DNA of 39,230 bases from Deltaproteobacteria bacterium (GCA_015488275.1 WFOD01000033.1:1-39230); one strand, 5' to 3'; numbered from the stretch's first letter, positions 17,849 to 24,751 are shown. Notes: generated from the letters alone by a model not told the origin. Numbers and translations are program-made.

Positions 17849-19771
17849 TTAGCTGCCCGCTACTGACCTCCATTGGGTGTAGAGCGCTTCGAGATCCCGG
17901 CAGAAGCCGGCCTCGTCGCGCAGGGGGGAGTTCTCGAACCGTTGGCGCAGGGCGGGCGTGTCCTGACGCACAGCGCTGACCGCCTGCGCCAGGCGGCGGA
18001 CAATGGCCCGGTATTCTTCCTGATCATGGGCGATCCACTGCGTCTGTCCGACAGCGGTCAATAGCGAGGCGCCCACTCGGCCGGCGTGGCAAGCGTCCGC
18101 CAGGGTGACCACGGGCGTGCCCATCCACAGGGCCTCGCAGGTTGTGGTCGTGCCGTTGTACGGAAAGGTGTCCAGGGCGATGTCGATTTCCCGGTAAAAG
18201 GCAAGATGGTCCGCCGCCCGCGGCCGGAAGCCGGTGAGCCGCACCCGTTGCCCGGCGTTTGTTACCCCCCGGCTGGCAAAGGCGTTGAGGGTCGCGGCGC
18301 GCACCCCTGGATCGTCCAGGGAGCGGTTCTTGAGCAGCAGGCGGCTGTCGGGCAACTCGCGGAGGAGTGTTGCCCAGCAGTCGAGCACCGTATCGGTGAT
18401 CTTGGCGATGGTGCTGCAGGAGCCAAGAACCGCCGGCCCTGAGAGGGTTTTGCGCGCATCGATGTCGGCTGGCGGCCGAAAGCAGAGAAAGGCGCGGTCC
18501 ATCCGGGCCGGCGTTTCGCTCATGCGGCTGGGGAGATGGGGCGGATCGGCCGTGATGTCGGTGATGCGGTAGTCAACGGTTGGCAGGCCCGTGGTATCCG
18601 GATAGCCAAGCCAGGTGGCCTGGACAGGGGCTGCCCGCCGGGCCAGGAGGGCGAGGCGGTTGCCTTGGGTATGGCCGGCGAGATCGACGAGGATATCGAT
18701 GCGGTCGGCGGCGATCAGGCGGGCGGCGCTTTCGTCGTCCAGGCCGGCAATGGTGCGGAAGCCGTTTGCCAGGGAAGCGAGACGGGCGGTGATGCTGTCA
18801 TGGTGGTGCGTGGTGGCGTAACAAAACACGGCAAACCGCCGGCGATCGTGATGTTCCAGCACTGGTTCGAGGAACGAGGCCACGGGATGGCGGCGCAGGT
18901 CGCCGGACAGATAGCCGACGCGGATACGGGCGTCGTGTCTGGCGCCTGCGGGAGGGTGGCCGTTTGCCAGGGTGGTTCTTCCGGCCTTTGCCATGAGGGC
19001 GGCGCCAAAGCGCTGGTGTTCGGTGAACAGGGATTCTGGATCATCGCACTGGTAGTGCAGGGCCAGGAGCAGATTGCTGTGGAGCCAGGTGCCTGGGCCG
19101 CCCAGGGCGACAGCCTGTTGGTAGGCGGCCACGGCCTCGGACAACCGGCGGCTGTCGCGCAAGACGTTTCCCAGGTTGTTCAAGATGCGTGGGTCAGAGG
19201 GTGCCAAGGAGCGCGCTTTCTCGAGGGTCGCCCGGGCGGCGGTGAGCTCGCCGTTCAGGTGCTGGGCCGTGGCGAGCCCGAGAAGGAATCCCGGGTCTGC
19301 CGGCTCCCGCCGCACCGCCTGGCGGTGAGCGGCGAGCGCGCCAGGATAGTCCCCCATATCTCGCAAGAGGTTGCCCAAGTGATGGTGGGCCATTGCCTGG
19401 TCCGGCGCCAGGCGCACGGCCTGTTCGTAGCAACGGCGGGCGGCGGGCAAGTCGCCGGCCTGCCGGTGGAGGTTGCCGAGGTTGATCCAGGCTGCTGTCT
19501 GCTTTGGGGCCAAACGGAGAATGGCCTCCAACTGGCGGCGGGCCTCGTCGGGCTTGCCGCACCGCCGGTAGGCCACGGCCAGGTTGTTCCGGGCCTCCAC
19601 GTCCTCGGGCCGCCGGCGCACCAATTCCCGGAGGCAGCGGACGGCTGCGGGCCAGCGCTGCTGGCGGAGATGGGTCAGGGCCTCCTGTTGCAACCGTTGC
19701 TCCCTTTCTCCCTTGGAGGTGGATGCGGCCCTTTGCTGCCGGCGCTGCTTGCGGAAGCGGCGGAGGCGCAT
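17849..19771 (-). CDS. TPR-GT41 glycosyltransferase (O-GlcNAc-transferase-like)
   Basis: A cytoplasmic protein of 640 residues. After a basic N-terminus, about six tetratricopeptide repeats (about residues 30-230; for example AWINLGNLHRQAGDLPAARRCYEQAVRLAP) lead into a GT41 catalytic region: IRVGYLSGDLRRHPVASFLEPVLEHHD, DILVDLAGHTQGNRLALLARRAAPVQATWLGYPDTTG, IAKITDTVLDCWATLLRELPDSRLLLKNRSL, and DTFPYNGTTTTCEALWMGTPVVTL, the UDP-sugar site. Such enzymes attach sugars to Ser/Thr of target proteins or work on surface glycans. The target is unknown; the pilins in this window are one possibility only. The stop codon lies in the target duplication of the 17697 element. A small gene starts 4 bp upstream in the same operon. 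Confidence 0.9.
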   Translation of the reverse strand: MRLRRFRKQRRQQRAASTSKGEREQRLQQEALTHLRQQRWPAAVRCLRELVRRRPEDVEARNNLAVAYRRCGKPDEARRQLEAILRLAPKQTAAWINLGNLHRQAGDLPAARRCYEQAVRLAPDQAMAHHHLGNLLRDMGDYPGALAAHRQAVRREPADPGFLLGLATAQHLNGELTAARATLEKARSLAPSDPRILNNLGNVLRDSRRLSEAVAAYQQAVALGGPGTWLHSNLLLALHYQCDDPESLFTEHQRFGAALMAKAGRTTLANGHPPAGARHDARIRVGYLSGDLRRHPVASFLEPVLEHHDRRRFAVFCYATTHHHDSITARLASLANGFRTIAGLDDESAARLIAADRIDILVDLAGHTQGNRLALLARRAAPVQATWLGYPDTTGLPTVDYRITDITADPPHLPSRMSETPARMDRAFLCFRPPADIDARKTLSGPAVLGSCSTIAKITDTVLDCWATLLRELPDSRLLLKNRSLDDPGVRAATLNAFASRGVTNAGQRVRLTGFRPRAADHLAFYREIDIALDTFPYNGTTTTCEALWMGTPVVTLADACHAGRVGASLLTAVGQTQWIAHDQEEYRAIVRRLAQAVSAVRQDTPALRQRFENSPLRDEAGFCRDLEALYTQWRSVAGS

Positions 19772-19774
19772 CGT

Positions 19775-19981
19775 TCACACCTCTTCCAACTGGATCTCCT
19801 CCGCGTCCACCCCCAAGCGGGCGGCAAGATGCTGGGCCAGGTCGGCAAAGCTGGAGAAGCGGTCGGCGGCAGAGACGAGAAAGGTGTAATCAGCACCGCT
19901 TTCATGCCGGAGTTCCACCACCTGGAAGGTGTCGCCAGTGGGGCTGTACTCGCAGATGACCGAGAAGCGTATCTCTTCCAT
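19775..19981 (-). CDS. Small conserved-looking protein upstream of the GT41 gene
   Basis: A 68-residue acidic protein (FSVICEYSPTGDTFQVVELRH, then FSSFADLAQHLAARLGVDAEEIQLEEV) ending 3 bp before the GT41 start. I do not recognise a family. Tight spacing and third-position GC support a real gene co-transcribed with the glycosyltransferase. It may be a partner or acceptor-binding subunit, which is speculation. No strong ribosome site is visible at the ATG. Confidence 0.6.
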   Translation of the reverse strand: MEEIRFSVICEYSPTGDTFQVVELRHESGADYTFLVSAADRFSSFADLAQHLAARLGVDAEEIQLEEV

Positions 19982-20009
19982 TGGGAGCGCGCCAGGGGGG
20001 AGTAGGTGG

Positions 20010-20336
20010 TCAGCGGCTGGCCTTGCCCGCCGGCGGGGCGCAGAGCTGTACTACCTTTGGCGCGGGACGGGAGAGGCAATCCACGAGACGGCGCTGTTCA
20101 GCCGGAGACACCCGTGCGCCGTAACGCGCCATGTTTTTGAGCGTCCGCTTCCACCGGCGTTTGCTCTTTTTGCCGAGTTGCTGGCAGACCCGGGTAAGGT
20201 AGTGGCAGGACTCGCAGCGCTCGGTGAGCAGTTGGGCGCAGTCTGGGGGCGGCGACAGGGATTGGGCGGCGGCAAGGGTGGAGAGGCCCAACAAAAGGAG
20301 AGGGAGGCAGGAAAGACAGACCAGATGACGGAACAT
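20010..20336 (-). CDS. Small exported protein with one CxxCH haem motif
   Basis: A protein of 108 residues. I chose the ATG at 20336 because GAGAGGA lies correctly before it and a signal peptide begins there (LVCLSCLPLLLLGLSTLAAA). The mature part has CESCHYLTRVC, a single c-type haem motif, in a Lys/Arg-rich helical context (KKSKRRWKRTLKNMARYG). This looks like a short monohaem cytochrome c domain. No obvious axial methionine is present in the tail (APKVVQLCAPPAGKASR). The gene lies 28 bp upstream of the small gene before GT41 and is divergent from folA. Redox partner unknown. Confidence 0.7.
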   Translation of the reverse strand: MFRHLVCLSCLPLLLLGLSTLAAAQSLSPPPDCAQLLTERCESCHYLTRVCQQLGKKSKRRWKRTLKNMARYGARVSPAEQRRLVDCLSRPAPKVVQLCAPPAGKASR

Positions 20337-20474
20337 GACAGGTCCTCTCTTGATCGGTAACAATGGACAGCGCCGAATTGCTGGGGTATGGTGGGCCGCA
20401 GCCGGCAAGGCCGTAACTGGTCACGGGGGCTTTCCGACAGGCGGCCGGCAGGCGCGGCTGGACGCGAAACGATT

Positions 20475-21035
20475 ATGCGTAACTCTACCAAAAAAGCGGT
20501 GGGTGGCAAACCGGAAATCGTTCTTCTTGCGGCGATGGCGCGCAATCGGGTCATTGGCCGTCGGGGGACGATTCCCTGGCGCCTGCCGCGCGACCTGGCC
20601 CGCTTCCGGCAACGGACGATGGGGGGCGTGGTGATCATGGGGCGCCGCACCTGGCAGTCTATCGGCCGGCCCTTGCCCGGCAGGCGGGTCGTGGTCCTCA
20701 GCCGCGATCCGGGATTTGCTCCCCGGCTGCCAGGGGTGACGGTGGCCAGGGGGCTCCAGCAGGCCATCGCCCGGCATGGCCAGGAGCCGGCGCTGTTTAT
20801 CGCTGGCGGCGAGGGGGTGTACCGCGAGAGTTTGCCGCTGGCCGACCGGGTGGAGCTGTCGGTCCTCGACCGGGCGGTGGAGGGCGATACCTGGTTCCCG
20901 CCACTGCCGGCCGGGCGTTTTGTCCTTGAAAGGAGTGAACGGATCGAGGACGTGGAGCCTTTCACCTTGCGCGTGTACGTGCGGCGGCCGGAACAAGGTC
21001 CTGACGCGCGACTGGAGCCAGAAGAGGGAGAGTGA
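20475..21035 (+). CDS. folA: Dihydrofolate reductase
   Basis: A 186-residue enzyme reducing dihydrofolate to tetrahydrofolate with NADPH. Family motifs are clear: IVLLAAMARNRVIGRRGTIPWRLPRDLARFRQRTMG (with the catalytic Asp in LPRDL), VVIMGRRTWQSIGRPLPGRRVVVLSR, and IAGGEGVYRESLPLADRVELSVLDR. The start at ATG 20475 gives a slightly long N-terminus. There is no thyA next door. The TGA overlaps the ATG of the following membrane protein (TGATG), so the two are translationally coupled. Confidence 0.95.
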   Translation: MRNSTKKAVGGKPEIVLLAAMARNRVIGRRGTIPWRLPRDLARFRQRTMGGVVIMGRRTWQSIGRPLPGRRVVVLSRDPGFAPRLPGVTVARGLQQAIARHGQEPALFIAGGEGVYRESLPLADRVELSVLDRAVEGDTWFPPLPAGRFVLERSERIEDVEPFTLRVYVRRPEQGPDARLEPEEGE

Positions 21036-21802
21036 TGCGCCCAGAGCTTTCGCCCCGCGGTTTTGTCCACGGATTTCTCGCCCCTTGGCGGGCGGCGGCC
21101 TTTCTCCGCAAGCATAAGGGGTTGGTCCGTTATATTGCCATCCCCTTGACGATCAACATCGGTATCTTTTCCGCCACCGCGTGGATGGGTTTGCAGTTTT
21201 TCGACCGGATCGTGGCCCGCTATCTCCCGGCTGGCGACGCCTGGTACTGGGCCCTGCTTTCCTGGCTCGTGTGGCTCGCCGCCCTGCTCGTCGTCGCCTT
21301 GCTGGTGTTTTTTTCCTTTACCGTGATCGGCAACCTGATCGCCTCGCCGTTCAACGACCTGCTCTCCGAACAAACCGAGGCGTTGGTCCGGGGGCGCGCG
21401 GCCAGCGACGACACGCCGTTCTCCCTTGCCGTCTTCGTGCGCCAGGGACTGCGGACCATGGCCGAGGAGGGAAAGAAGATGGCGGTGTTCGTCGTTGGCA
21501 TGCTCCTCCTCCTTTTGCTCCACCTCCTGCCAGGCATTGGCGTGCTCCTCTATCCACCGCTCTCCTTTCTCTGGACAGTGTTTTTTCTTGTTGTGGAGTA
21601 CACCGGCTATGTTTTTGCCCGTAAGGGGCTGGCCTTTGCCGATCAACGGCGGTTCATCGCTGGCCGGGCCGCCACCATGTTCGGCTTTGGCTGCGGGGTG
21701 TTGTGCCTGCTCGCCATTCCCCTGCTGCAGCTCTTCTGCATCCCGCTGGCCGTGGTGGGCGCGACCCTGCTTTGGTGCGAAGCGCAGACCGATACCCCGT
21801 AG
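21035..21802 (+). CDS. EI24/CysZ-family inner-membrane protein
   Basis: A 255-residue protein with four to six hydrophobic segments. The EI24-domain features I recognise are GFLAPWRAAAFLRKHKGLVRYIAIPLTINI, FSFTVIGNLIASPFNDLLSEQTEAL, and LLLLHLLPGIGVLLYPPLSFLWTVFFLVVEYTGYVFARKGLAFADQRRFI. CysZ of this family takes up sulfate. The assignment to sulfate is not certain because the family is broad, but the sulfur-carrier operon lies just downstream on the other strand. The ATG overlaps the folA stop and follows a GAAGAGGGAG site. Confidence 0.8.
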   Translation: MRPELSPRGFVHGFLAPWRAAAFLRKHKGLVRYIAIPLTINIGIFSATAWMGLQFFDRIVARYLPAGDAWYWALLSWLVWLAALLVVALLVFFSFTVIGNLIASPFNDLLSEQTEALVRGRAASDDTPFSLAVFVRQGLRTMAEEGKKMAVFVVGMLLLLLLHLLPGIGVLLYPPLSFLWTVFFLVVEYTGYVFARKGLAFADQRRFIAGRAATMFGFGCGVLCLLAIPLLQLFCIPLAVVGATLLWCEAQTDTP

Positions 21803-22155
21803 CAGGTTACAGGGCACCCCATCTGCGGCGTCATCGGCCAGCTCGCGTAGCTTCCAAGGCGGCGCGTGCCTCTTTCCTGCATCCGGGGCGCTTGCAGCCA
21901 GTATATCTGGTCCGTGAGATTGGCCGAAATGTGCGTTTTGGCCGACCGGTGGCCGAAAAAGCCAGGACGGCTTTTTCGGCGGGCTGGCAGGGAAAGGGGC
22001 TTGGGCGTCAGTAGGAGCGCCGCCCGGATGGTTGCCGGCCGCGGCGGCCGGGGAGACCGCCGCGGCCGACCCCATGTCCGGGGGAGGAGAACATGCCGAC
22101 CTGCCTGCCGGGCCGACCCGCTGCTGTCTCCCGGCCGGCTGATCGCCATGACCTG
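21803..22155. other. Convergent intergenic region with a decayed element and a GC hairpin
   Basis: No credible gene is present. The region holds the decayed half element (21914-21986) and a strong hairpin at 22037-22067 (GGCCGCGGCGG against CCGCCGCGGCC, 9-nt loop). It lies between the 3' ends of the CysZ-like and JAMM-TusA genes. The hairpin has no T tract but could block or protect either transcript. Confidence 0.6.
21914..21986 (+). repeat. Decayed right half of the hairpin element
   Basis: The sequence aligns with the last two hairpins and the right end of the 17697 copy (GTGAGATTGGCCGAAAT..., ending GGCGGGCTG). The left half is missing and no flanking duplication is readable. The last stem is kept with paired changes (GCCGAAAAAGCC against GGCTTTTTCGGC), which suggests the structure matters. 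Confidence 0.7.
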
Positions 22156-22938
22156 TTACTGGTGTTTGCGGATGACGAGGCGCCAGGCGCCGTCGGGCAG
22201 TTGCCGGCGCTCGAGGATCGCGTGCCCTTCTTTTTCCACTGACTGGGGCACGTTTCTGATCGGCGGCCCGTCGTCGAGCACCACCTCGAGGTGCTGCCCC
22301 GGCTCGATGGCGGCCAGCGCCACCTTGACTTTGACCAGGTTCATTGGGCAGCCAACGCCGTGCAGATCAATGGCGCGGTGGATGGTCGCGGCCGTCTTGT
22401 CCTCTTGTGCCGGAGCGCCTGACATGGAGGAGGAGCCGCCGGGGAGGCTTGCGCCCTCCACCACGAGATCCAATTCGGTCACCGTTTGCTTGCGGATGCG
22501 AAAGGCGCGCACCGGTTTCTCTTCTCCTGGAAGCAGGGTAACGATGAGGTAAAGAAGGTCGGGATCGTGCGCCAGGCGGATATCTTCTGGCGACGGCCGG
22601 GCTGGGGAGGCCGGATGGCTGTGGTACACGCCGGCCAGGCGCAAGCCCTGCGACCGGATCGCCTTGACCACGGCGAACTGTTCGGCCGGATCCAGGGTGT
22701 AATGGTCTTCGGCCTTGTCTGCGTTGGTCATGGGAAAGGCGGCGCAGATACGGCCCTCGGCATCCTTGGCCAGGTAGCCGCACGCCTCGATGGGCGCCTC
22801 CCGTTGGGCGTGGGCGGCCATTTCTGCGTAAGCTTCCTGGGTGAGGCGCACGGGATCGCCGCCAGAATTTTCCTGCGCAACAGTTGCGGAGGATGGGGCC
22901 GGTCGGGGTATGGAGGGGACGGTTTGTGCGGTGTGCAT
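22156..22938 (-). CDS. JAMM metalloprotease fused to a TusA-like sulfurtransferase domain
   Basis: A protein of 260 residues. Residues about 30-160 are a JAMM/MPN+ domain: an early Glu (PIEACGYLAKD) and the zinc motif in GVYHSHPASPARPSPEDIRLA (H-x-H, then S-x-x-D). After a Gly/Ser-rich linker, residues about 190-260 form a TusA-like domain, IDLHGVGCPMNLVKVKVALAAIEPG, with the persulfide cysteine in CPMN where CPxP is usual. Bacterial JAMM enzymes such as Mec, QbsD and HcyD trim ThiS/MoaD-type carriers to expose the Gly-Gly end. TusA domains relay persulfide sulfur. The fusion thus joins carrier activation to sulfur delivery. It lies 33 bp after the E1-like gene in one operon. Confidence 0.88.
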   Translation of the reverse strand: MHTAQTVPSIPRPAPSSATVAQENSGGDPVRLTQEAYAEMAAHAQREAPIEACGYLAKDAEGRICAAFPMTNADKAEDHYTLDPAEQFAVVKAIRSQGLRLAGVYHSHPASPARPSPEDIRLAHDPDLLYLIVTLLPGEEKPVRAFRIRKQTVTELDLVVEGASLPGGSSSMSGAPAQEDKTAATIHRAIDLHGVGCPMNLVKVKVALAAIEPGQHLEVVLDDGPPIRNVPQSVEKEGHAILERRQLPDGAWRLVIRKHQ

Positions 22939-22971
22939 GGCGTTCTCCAGGATGTGGATGTGCGGTCGCGC

Positions 22972-23775
22972 TCAGGCGGCGCAGAGGATCGGGCCGCAGT
23001 CGGTCACCTCGGTGATACTCGGCTCCTTACCGCAAACCGGACAGTTGTCTTGCCGTTGGAGCGGTGTGCTTCGAAAACGCATGGCCAGGGCGTCGAAGGA
23101 GAGCAGCCGGTTGGTGAGCAACTCCCCGGCCCCGGTGAGGAACTTGAGTGCCTCGGCGGCTTGGATGGTGCCGAGCATCCCGGCCACAGCGCCCAGCACG
23201 CCGGCCTGGGAGCAGGAGGGCACAGCGTCCGGTGGCGGCGGCTCCCGGAAGACGCACCGGTAACACGCGCTCTTGCCTGGCAGCACGGTCATCGTCTGGC
23301 CGGTGAAACGCAGGATGCCGCCGTGGGAAAACGGCACGCCTTCGAGCAGACAGGCGTCGTTGACCAGGAATTTGGTGGGAAAGTTGTCCGCACCGTCGAT
23401 CACAAAATCGTACTGGCGCACCAACTGGCGCACGTTGCTGGCGTCAAGAAAGCAGTGGTGTGTAGTGACCTGGACTTCAGGGTTGATCGCCCGCATGGCG
23501 CGAGCCGCTGACTCCACCTTGGGCTGGCCGATGTCTGCGGTGGTGTGGGCGATCTGCCGCTGCAAGTTGGAGCGGTCCACGGTGTCGTTGTCCACGATCC
23601 CCACCACGCCGACGCCGGCCGCGGCCAGATAGAGGGCCACCGGCGATCCGAGACCGCCGGCCCCAACCACCAGCACCCGCCCATCCATGAGCCGTTCCTG
23701 GCCCTCAACGCCCACTTCGGCGAGAAGGATGTGGCGGCTGTACCGTTCAAGCTGCTCTTCGGTGAACTCTCTCAT
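22972..23775 (-). CDS. ThiF/MoeB/HesA-family E1-like adenylyltransferase
   Basis: A 267-residue enzyme that adenylates the C-terminal glycine of a ubiquitin-like sulfur carrier. Visible motifs: RYSRHILLAEVGVEGQERL, nucleotide loop VLVVGAGGLGSP, VDNDTVDRSNLQRQI (the Arg-finger region), VIDGADNFPTKFLVND, two zinc CxxC pairs (CYRC and CPVC), and SCSQAGVLGAVAGMLG, where MoeB proteins have a conserved cysteine. The ATG overlaps the carrier stop (ATGA), so production of carrier and activator is coupled. The surrounding genes point to thiocarboxylate-based cysteine or homocysteine synthesis, not thiamin or molybdopterin. Confidence 0.93.
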   Translation of the reverse strand: MREFTEEQLERYSRHILLAEVGVEGQERLMDGRVLVVGAGGLGSPVALYLAAAGVGVVGIVDNDTVDRSNLQRQIAHTTADIGQPKVESAARAMRAINPEVQVTTHHCFLDASNVRQLVRQYDFVIDGADNFPTKFLVNDACLLEGVPFSHGGILRFTGQTMTVLPGKSACYRCVFREPPPPDAVPSCSQAGVLGAVAGMLGTIQAAEALKFLTGAGELLTNRLLSFDALAMRFRSTPLQRQDNCPVCGKEPSITEVTDCGPILCAA

Positions 23776-24008
23776 TGTTGTCTGCCTCCTGTCAGCCGGT
23801 CGGCGCCGCCGCCCATGAAGTAGAGAAAGTCCACTTCGTCCTGGTCCGCGATAACCGTGTCGTTGTACTTGGCGCTGTAGATGATCGTGCCATTGAGTTG
23901 CACGGAGACCATCTCCGGGGCCTCCACCTTTTGGCTGCGGAGCAGTTCGGTGACGGTCAGCCGTTCGACGGGGAATTCGGCGGGTTCGCCGTTGAGGGTG
24001 ATGCGCAT
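23772..24008 (-). CDS. ThiS/MoaD-like sulfur-carrier protein with C-terminal extension
   Basis: A 78-residue ubiquitin-fold carrier: MRITLNGEPAEFPVERLTV, VSVQLNGTIIYSAKYNDTVIADQDEVDFLYFMGGG. In ordinary ThiS or MoaD the chain ends at Gly-Gly. Here ten residues (ADRLTGGRQQ) follow the GGG, so the carrier should be inactive until trimmed. The JAMM domain two genes downstream is the natural candidate, as in QbsE/QbsD, CysO/Mec and HcyS/HcyD. A second GG within the tail leaves the cleavage point open. A good AGGAGG site precedes the ATG. Confidence 0.9.
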   Translation of the reverse strand: MRITLNGEPAEFPVERLTVTELLRSQKVEAPEMVSVQLNGTIIYSAKYNDTVIADQDEVDFLYFMGGGADRLTGGRQQ

Positions 24009-24013
24009 GGTAT

Positions 24014-24094
24014 GCCTCCTGGTGTGTATGATTTTCTATTCCTTAATCCCGATCAAGTTAGTATGATTTTAAAGGACGGCTGAACGTTTGTCAA
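24014..24094 (-). promoter_or_regulatory. Promoter and candidate operator of the sulfur-carrier operon
   Basis: On the minus strand TTGACA (24089-24094), a 17-bp spacer and TAAAAT (24066-24071) form a near-consensus promoter. Just downstream an imperfect palindrome, CTTGATCGGGATTAAG (24042-24057), covers the expected start region. It fits a repressor site, most simply for the Rrf2 protein encoded upstream. AGGAGG at 24014-24019 is the ribosome site of the carrier gene. Confidence 0.7.
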
Positions 24095-24095
24095 G

Positions 24096-24124
24096 CAAAA
24101 AAAATGGCCCCGGAAAAGGGGGCC
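24096..24124 (-). terminator. Rho-independent terminator of the Rrf2 gene
   Basis: Read on the minus strand, GGCCCC-CTTTTCC-GGGGCC is followed by ATTTTTTTT. It lies between the Rrf2 stop and the promoter of the carrier operon, so the regulator and the pathway genes are separate transcripts. Confidence 0.85.
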
Positions 24125-24222
24125 GTGAGAAGCAGGCAGGCAGGAGGGTGGAGAGCGGGGGCAGATCTTCCTTGTATCCAGCCGTGGATGGAAACGGTCG
24201 GAAGGTTTTTCGGCGTGAAGTG

Positions 24223-24642
24223 CTAAATATGGAAGATGAGGGAGCGGGCCAGACGGTGCTGCCGTTCGGCCAACTCGGCGAGGGAGATGGAAAAGACTTG
24301 GCGGAGGGCGGCTTCCGCCTCCTCGAACAAGGCGGTGACCGCTTCCGGCACCGTGGCGCCGTTATCGCCCGCCAGGGCAAGACCGCCCTCCAGGGCTTCT
24401 AACGCCTCGAGGACGGAAATCTTGGCTGGCGGCCGGGCCAGACGATAGCCGCCGTGTTTGCCGCGCACGCTTTGCACCAGTTCGGTGCTGGTGAGGCGGA
24501 CGAGAATCTGTTCGAGATATTTTGGCGGGATGCCATGATGGTTGGCGATTTCTTTTGCCTGCACCAAGCCTTGCTCATAGCCTGTGGCCAGGGAGAGCAA
24601 GGCGGCGAGGCCGTAGCGCGATCTGGTGTTGAGGGTGAGCAT
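24223..24642 (-). CDS. Rrf2-family transcription regulator lacking cysteines
   Basis: A 139-residue winged-helix regulator beginning MLTLNTRSRYGLAALLSLA, the usual Rrf2 start. The recognition region is GIPPKYLEQILVRLTSTELVQSVRGKHGGYRLARPPAKISVLEALEALEG. It has no cysteine at all, so it cannot hold an Fe-S cluster like IscR or NsrR and is more like CymR, which senses cysteine status through partner proteins. The position upstream of the thiocarboxylate operon suggests control of sulfur assimilation. The promoter (24649-24677) leaves almost no leader before the ATG. Confidence 0.9.
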   Translation of the reverse strand: MLTLNTRSRYGLAALLSLATGYEQGLVQAKEIANHHGIPPKYLEQILVRLTSTELVQSVRGKHGGYRLARPPAKISVLEALEALEGGLALAGDNGATVPEAVTALFEEAEAALRQVFSISLAELAERQHRLARSLIFHI

Positions 24643-24648
24643 GGCCCG

Positions 24649-24677
24649 GTTGTACCCTAGGGGAGTCGGCTGGTCAA
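24649..24677 (-). promoter_or_regulatory. Promoter of the Rrf2 gene, implying a leaderless transcript
   Basis: On the minus strand TTGACC (24672-24677), 17 bp and TACAAC (24649-24654). Only six bases separate the -10 box from the ATG at 24642, so transcription should begin at or next to the start codon. No ribosome site is visible. Confidence 0.55.
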
Positions 24678-24745
24678 GGGGGATTCTGGCCGCGGCCGGG
24701 ACTGGCGCAACAGGAAAAAAACACATTTTGATTTTCCTGGTTCGC

Positions 24746-24751
24746 TATAAT
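24746..24751 (+). promoter_or_regulatory. -10 box for the hybrid kinase gene
   Basis: A perfect TATAAT about 80 bp upstream of the kinase ATG. No good -35 hexamer lies at 16-18 bp (TTGATT at 24729 is too close), so an activator may be needed. Confidence 0.4.

Noticed and set aside
17841-17852. Integron attC-like core (GTTAGCT) at the end of the element
   Set aside because: The core does not fit GTTRRRY, no integrase or cassette array is present, and the 4-bp duplications and terminal repeats fit transposition better.
20051-22075. Long minus-strand open frame crossing folA and the CysZ-like gene
   Set aside because: It runs antisense through two recognised genes and across repeat DNA, with low-complexity Arg/Pro/Ser composition.
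24223-24642. IscR or NsrR-type Fe-S sensor
   Set aside because: The protein contains no cysteine.
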